Assembly (NCBI GenBank): GCA_002387605.1
Contig: DGJU01000061.1
Coordinates: 10,344 to 20,398, forward strand
Direction: 5' to 3'
Length of the DNA: 10,055 bases
From: Alphaproteobacteria bacterium UBA4588
Lineage (GTDB): Bacteria > Pseudomonadota > Alphaproteobacteria > Puniceispirillales > Puniceispirillaceae
Positions within the stretch are counted from its first letter, which is position 1. The number at the start of each line of letters is the position of its first letter. The translations under genes and the position numbers were made by a program. Below the pieces are notes generated by a model that searched no databases, had not been told where the DNA came from, and was given only the letters and a program-made list of their open reading frames with translations. Shown here piece after piece: positions 6,909-10,055 of this stretch.

Positions 6909-7433
6909 ATGATTATCGACAAGTTAAGCATAGGCAAAAACCCACCAGAAGAAGTGAATGTTGTGATTGAGATTCCAGCAGGGTCTGCTCCGGTAAAATA
7001 TGAGATAGACAAGGATTCAGGCGCGCTTCTGGTTGACCGCTTCTTGCATACACCAATGCATTACCCTGTGAATTATGGCTTCGTGCCACATACGCTATCT
7101 GATGATGGTGATCCGATTGATGCGTGCGTTCTAACACCAATGCCAATTGTGCATGGGTGTGTGATTGCAGCGCGTCCAATCGGCGTCTTGATGATGGAAG
7201 ATGAAAGTGGTGTTGATGAGAAGCTTTTATGCGTTCCTGTTGATAAGCTTCATCCCTATTATAAGGATGTAAAGTCAGTTGATGATTTGCAGCCGATTAT
7301 CCTTGAACAAATTGGTCATTTCTTTGAGCATTATAAAGATCTTGAAAAAACCAAATGGGTCAAAGTTCAAGGCTGGGAAGGACCAGCTAAGGCAGTGGAG
7401 ATGATCACAGCTGCTATCGCCCGCGCAAAATAG
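6909..7433 (+). CDS. ppa: Inorganic pyrophosphatase (family I, soluble)
   Basis: A 174-residue cytoplasmic enzyme that hydrolyses pyrophosphate to two phosphates and so pulls biosynthetic reactions forward; the length is typical of bacterial family I. The signature DGDPIDA (66-72) supplies three metal-binding Asp (66, 68, 71). Other active-site residues known from the E. coli enzyme are also in place: E21, K30, R44, Y56, D98, D103, Y142 and K143. An AAGGGG at 6897-6902, 6 bases before the ATG, is a good ribosome binding site. pyrC follows after 39 bases on the same strand, so they are probably co-transcribed. The pairing makes sense: the OMP-forming step of pyrimidine synthesis releases pyrophosphate, though the enzyme serves the whole cell. 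Confidence 0.97.
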   Translation: MIIDKLSIGKNPPEEVNVVIEIPAGSAPVKYEIDKDSGALLVDRFLHTPMHYPVNYGFVPHTLSDDGDPIDACVLTPMPIVHGCVIAARPIGVLMMEDESGVDEKLLCVPVDKLHPYYKDVKSVDDLQPIILEQIGHFFEHYKDLEKTKWVKVQGWEGPAKAVEMITAAIARAK

Positions 7434-7466
7434 CTAATTTAGCGACGCGCACATAACAAAAAAAGC

Positions 7467-7470
7467 GAGG
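7467..7470 (+). promoter_or_regulatory. Ribosome binding site that favours the second ATG of pyrC
   Basis: GAGG ends 2 bases before the ATG at 7473 but 5 bases before the adjacent in-frame ATG at 7476. The usual 5-9 base spacing favours initiation at 7476, removing one residue. Confidence 0.5.
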
Positions 7471-7472
7471 GC

Positions 7473-8516
7473 ATGATGACACGCCTAACAATAACCCGCC
7501 CCGATGACTGGCATCTTCATTTGCGTGATGGCGAGATGTTAAAAGCTGTGTTGCCGCATAGTGCATCATGGGCTGGACGGGCCATCATCATGCCTAATCT
7601 TGTGCCGCCTGTTGTGACTGGCAATGATGCATCTGCCTATCGCGCACGGATTGAACAGGCATTGCCTGATGGCTATGATTTTACCCCCCTTATGGTGCTG
7701 TATTTAACCCAGCAAAGCGACCCGGCTGATATCCGTGCTGCCCATGAAAAGGGTGTTATTCAGGCTGTAAAACTTTATCCAGCAGGCGCAACAACCAATT
7801 CAGCCAGCGGCGTGAAAGATATTGATGCTGTCATGCCGGTGCTTGAAATGATGGCGGAATGCGGCATCCCGTTATTGGTGCATGGCGAGGTCACCCATGA
7901 TTCTGTTGATATTTTTGATCGCGAGGCCGTCTTTATTGATACTGTTCTCACCCCTTTGCGTGAGCGGCTCCCCTCGCTCCGGATTGTCATGGAGCATATT
8001 ACAACAGAGCAGGCAGCAACTTATGTTGCCGCAGCCGATAGCAATCTTGCTGCAACGATCACCCCCCATCATCTGATAATTAACCGTAATGCTATTCTTG
8101 CAGGCGGGATTAAGCCGCATTATTACTGCCTGCCGGTAGCAAAGCGTGAAACTCATCGCCTTGCCTTGGTGAAGGCAGCTACGTCTGGCAATGAGAAATT
8201 CTTCCTTGGCACAGATAGCGCCCCGCATACTGACCCGCTAAAGCTTCAGGCATGCGGCTGTGCTGGCGTTTTTAATGCGCCAAACACACTTGCCTGTCTG
8301 GCTCAGGTCTTTGAGCAGGAAAACGCTCTTGATAAGCTGGAAGGCTTTGCATCCATGAACGGGCCGCGTTTTTATGGTCTTGGCGTTAATGAAACACACA
8401 TTACGCTTATCCGGCATGACACGCCGCAGCCAGCGCCAGCTCCAATTGAAACAGTGGATGGGCAGGTTACTGTTTTTGATCCACTTATGGAAATTTACTG
8501 GACAATCGATAGTTAG
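7473..8516 (+). CDS. pyrC: Dihydroorotase, class II (E. coli PyrC type)
   Basis: A 347-residue amidohydrolase that cyclises N-carbamoyl-L-aspartate to dihydroorotate, the third step of de novo pyrimidine synthesis. It matches E. coli PyrC along its length as I recall it. Binuclear zinc ligands are visible: H14 and H16 in RPDDWHLHLRDG (9-20), K100 in AVKLYPAGATTNS (98-110) as the carbamylated lysine, H137 in LVHGEV, H175 in MEHITT, and the catalytic D248 in GTDSAPH (246-252). The CGCAGVFNAP stretch (261-270) is also a class II feature. The protein starts MMTR; ribosome binding site spacing prefers the second Met (7476). Cytoplasmic. It lies 39 bases behind ppa, which probably supplies its promoter. 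No clear terminator follows. Confidence 0.97.
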   Translation: MMTRLTITRPDDWHLHLRDGEMLKAVLPHSASWAGRAIIMPNLVPPVVTGNDASAYRARIEQALPDGYDFTPLMVLYLTQQSDPADIRAAHEKGVIQAVKLYPAGATTNSASGVKDIDAVMPVLEMMAECGIPLLVHGEVTHDSVDIFDREAVFIDTVLTPLRERLPSLRIVMEHITTEQAATYVAAADSNLAATITPHHLIINRNAILAGGIKPHYYCLPVAKRETHRLALVKAATSGNEKFFLGTDSAPHTDPLKLQACGCAGVFNAPNTLACLAQVFEQENALDKLEGFASMNGPRFYGLGVNETHITLIRHDTPQPAPAPIETVDGQVTVFDPLMEIYWTIDS

Positions 8517-8594
8517 CGCGGCATATGCTACCCTTAGTAAATCAAAATAATATTGATGATTGCCAAAGACAGGGCGCTATGCGGCGTCCGCCTT

Positions 8595-8600
8595 TATAAT
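8595..8600 (+). promoter_or_regulatory. Candidate -10 promoter element for the polyamine transporter operon
   Basis: TATAAT is an exact sigma-70-type -10 hexamer in the 178-base gap before potF. No good -35 (TTGACA-like) hexamer lies 16-18 bases upstream; that stretch is GC-rich, so an activator may be needed. Transcription would start near 8607 and leave a leader of about 88 bases. Confidence 0.4.
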
Positions 8601-8631
8601 CCATTCATCAAAAGGTAGGTGAACCACAAGT

Positions 8632-8654
8632 CCGGCCCACGTCGTTTGTGCCGG
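8632..8654 (+). repeat. GC-rich inverted repeat in the potF leader
   Basis: CCGGC (8632-8636) and GCCGG (8650-8654) are perfect inverted arms around 13 bases, and flanking GTC/GAC bases can extend the stem past a small bulge. In RNA it would form a hairpin about 40 bases before the potF start. A further possible pairing joins GTCCG (8586-8590) with CGGAC (8674-8678), but it would be available only if transcription began upstream of the TATAAT. No T-run follows, so it is not a terminator. I recognise no known riboswitch here. Confidence 0.35.
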
Positions 8655-8694
8655 CAGACCCCTTCAGTAACAACGGACATAAGAGTGTAGCCCG

Positions 8695-9798
8695 ATGAAA
8701 ACATTAATAGTGATACTTTTAATAATAGGTGGCGGTACCGCCTTTTTTCTGTCTTCGCAGGAACCAGCTCACGACGCTAAACTCACTATCTATAACTGGT
8801 CTGATTATATTGCTGAGGAAACGATATCTGCGTTTGAGGCAGAAACCGGTATCACTGTTACCTATGATGTTTATGACAGTAATGAAGTTCTTGAAGCAAA
8901 GATGAATGCAGGGTCATCTGGCTATGACATCGTTGTTCCGACATCTGATTTTCTTGCGCGTGGCCGCGAGGCTGGCGCCTATCAGGATATTAGGCCAGAC
9001 CTTCTGAAAAACCTTGGAAATATGGATGCATCCCTGCAGGCGCAGGCGAATTCCATTATGGGAACAGATAAAGCTGGGCTTATCTATATGTGGGGCACGA
9101 CTGGCATTGCCTATAATGAAAAGATGATTGCTGAGCGTCTTGGCGATGATGCACCAACAGATAGCTATGCGCTTATTTTTGACCCGGCAAATGCTGAAAA
9201 ATTAGCAGATTGCGGTGTTGTTGTACTTGATGCGCCAACCGAAGTTCTGCCCGTGATGCTAAGCTTCATGGGACGGGAGCCAACATCTGAGGTAGCAAGC
9301 GATCTTGAAGCTGCCACAGCTGAGCTCACGAAAATGCGTCCCTATCTGCGCTACGTTCATTCAAGCCAGTCTATTACTGATATTGCGAACGGCGATATTT
9401 GTGCCGCCCTTATGTGGTCGGGTGATGCGCTGCAGGCAGCAGACCGGGCTGATGAAGCTGAAAATGGACATGTGATCAATTATGTTGTGCCAAAAGAAGG
9501 ATCAAACCTCTGGTTTGATATGATGGCATTGCCAGCTGATTCGCAGAATGTTGAAAATGCACATATCTTCATGGATTACATGATGCGCCCTGAAGTAGCG
9601 GCAGCGAACACGAATTATATCTGGTATGCAAATGCAAATGCGGCAGCAACACCGTTGGTAGATTCGGAAATTCTGGAACATCCTGGCATCTATCCAAGTG
9701 AGGAAGCCCGCCAGAATATGTATGTTCTCCCCGCTTATAGTGCTGAGACTGACCGACTGGTAAATCGTCTATGGGCATCCTTCTTGACAGGAAATTAA
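8695..9798 (+). CDS. potF: Polyamine (putrescine-type) ABC transporter substrate-binding protein
   Basis: A 367-residue periplasmic binding protein that captures putrescine or a related polyamine and delivers it to an inner-membrane ABC importer. The order and spacing follow E. coli PotF closely: YNWSDYIAEET (33-43), YDVYDSNEVLEAKM (57-70), YDIVVPTSDF (77-86), MWGTTGIAYN (132-141), LDAPTEV (178-184), HSSQS (222-226), NGDICAALMWSGD (232-244), the WFDMMALPAD segment (273-282), YANANAAATPLV (311-322) and NPGIYP-like HPGIYP (329-334). Residues equivalent to PotF's ligand contacts are present: W35, D37, E183, W241, D244, D275 and Y311, which supports putrescine binding. Residues 4-20 are a hydrophobic export segment without a lipobox Cys or clear AxA site. 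The ribosome binding site is weak (AAGAG, 8681-8685). The ATPase gene begins 30 bases after the stop. Confidence 0.93.
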   Translation: MKTLIVILLIIGGGTAFFLSSQEPAHDAKLTIYNWSDYIAEETISAFEAETGITVTYDVYDSNEVLEAKMNAGSSGYDIVVPTSDFLARGREAGAYQDIRPDLLKNLGNMDASLQAQANSIMGTDKAGLIYMWGTTGIAYNEKMIAERLGDDAPTDSYALIFDPANAEKLADCGVVVLDAPTEVLPVMLSFMGREPTSEVASDLEAATAELTKMRPYLRYVHSSQSITDIANGDICAALMWSGDALQAADRADEAENGHVINYVVPKEGSNLWFDMMALPADSQNVENAHIFMDYMMRPEVAAANTNYIWYANANAAATPLVDSEILEHPGIYPSEEARQNMYVLPAYSAETDRLVNRLWASFLTGN

Positions 9799-9828
9799 GG
9801 TGAATAGGCTGAGAGAGTAGGTCAGATA

Positions 9829-10055
9829 ATGCCGCCGCTCCTCAAGATTGAAAATATCTGTAAATCCTTTGGAGACCTGCCTGCTGTCAATGGTCTCTCA
9901 TTGGAAGTGGATGCGGGCGAAATATTCTGTCTGCTTGGGCCATCTGGGTGCGGCAAGACAACAATGCTGCGTATGCTGGCGGGGTTTGAAACACCTGAAA
10001 GCGGCAGCATCATGATTGATGGTCGTGATATGACAGCGGTGCCCCCAGCCGAGCG
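9829..10055 (+). CDS. potG: Polyamine ABC transporter ATP-binding protein, 5' part (continues past the window)
   Basis: Only the first 75 codons are visible. The reading frame is open to the edge and encodes the start of an ABC ATPase: KSFGD (12-16) supplies the aromatic A-loop residue, GPSGCGKTT (37-45) is the Walker A motif, and MLRMLAGFETPESG (46-59) with IDGRDMTAVPP (63-73) matches the PotA/PotG subfamily of the spermidine/putrescine importers. The ATPase dimer would drive uptake through permeases presumably encoded beyond the right edge (potH, potI). The ATG at 9829 is preceded by AGGT (9819-9822) at 6 bases, and an in-frame stop (TAG at 9817-9820 region) is close upstream, so no longer start is likely. 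Position right after potF favours PotG over PotA. Confidence 0.9.
   Translation, partial: MPPLLKIENICKSFGDLPAVNGLSLEVDAGEIFCLLGPSGCGKTTMLRMLAGFETPESGSIMIDGRDMTAVPPAE

Noticed and set aside
7872..8228. Minus-strand 118-residue open frame inside pyrC
   Set aside because: It lies wholly within pyrC, whose zinc ligands and full-length family match are clear; the frame has no recognisable motif.
8571..8599. Intrinsic terminator after pyrC
   Set aside because: The pairing AGGGCG/CGCCTT includes a wobble and a 12-base loop, and only three T follow; too weak to annotate as a terminator.
1..10055. Mobile elements, CRISPR arrays, tRNA or rRNA genes
   Set aside because: No repeated spaced units, transposase or integrase motifs, terminal repeats, cloverleaf-like segments or rRNA blocks were seen on reading both strands.

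Overview
The window looks like ordinary chromosome from an alphaproteobacterium of moderate GC content (roughly half GC by eye). Protein features, not a database search, point that way: an exported Cys-type glutathione peroxidase of the kind common in alphaproteobacteria, a UPF0176/TrhO protein, a class II PyrC and a PotF/PotG polyamine system. A marine SAR116-like lineage would fit, but that is a guess from composition and gene style. No tRNA, rRNA, insertion sequence, CRISPR array or prophage gene is visible. Coding density is high and every gap is under 200 bases.

Layout. At the left, reading rightward, come a Ldh_2-fold imine reductase resembling DpkA (57-1064), a RadD-like superfamily 2 helicase with a putative zinc ribbon (1219-3039) and ribulose-phosphate 3-epimerase (3083-3745). 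Three genes then read leftward: an FAD monooxygenase (6709-5567), an exported glutathione peroxidase (5467-4853) and the tRNA U34 hydroxylase TrhO (4764-3742). The stop codons of rpe and trhO overlap tail to tail. A 199-base divergent gap (6710-6908) separates the monooxygenase from a rightward pair, inorganic pyrophosphatase (6909-7433) and dihydroorotase (7473-8516). After a 178-base gap that holds a perfect TATAAT box and a GC-rich inverted repeat, a putrescine-type ABC transporter begins: the periplasmic binding protein (8695-9798), then the ATPase, which runs off the right edge (9829 onward).

How the genes relate. Most are core metabolism: pentose phosphate/Calvin-type sugar phosphates (rpe), pyrimidine synthesis (pyrC) with pyrophosphate removal (ppa), polyamine uptake (potF-potG), tRNA wobble-base modification (trhO) and peroxide defence (the peroxidase). 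The DpkA-like reductase suggests catabolism of D-lysine, D-proline or hydroxyproline type imino acids. The helicase probably acts in DNA repair.

I found no convincing new multi-gene system. The points worth a second look are smaller: a monooxygenase lacking the second glycine of its dinucleotide-binding motif, a peroxidase with Asp in place of the catalytic Gln and two competing starts, the helicase next to rpe, and the leader of the polyamine operon.
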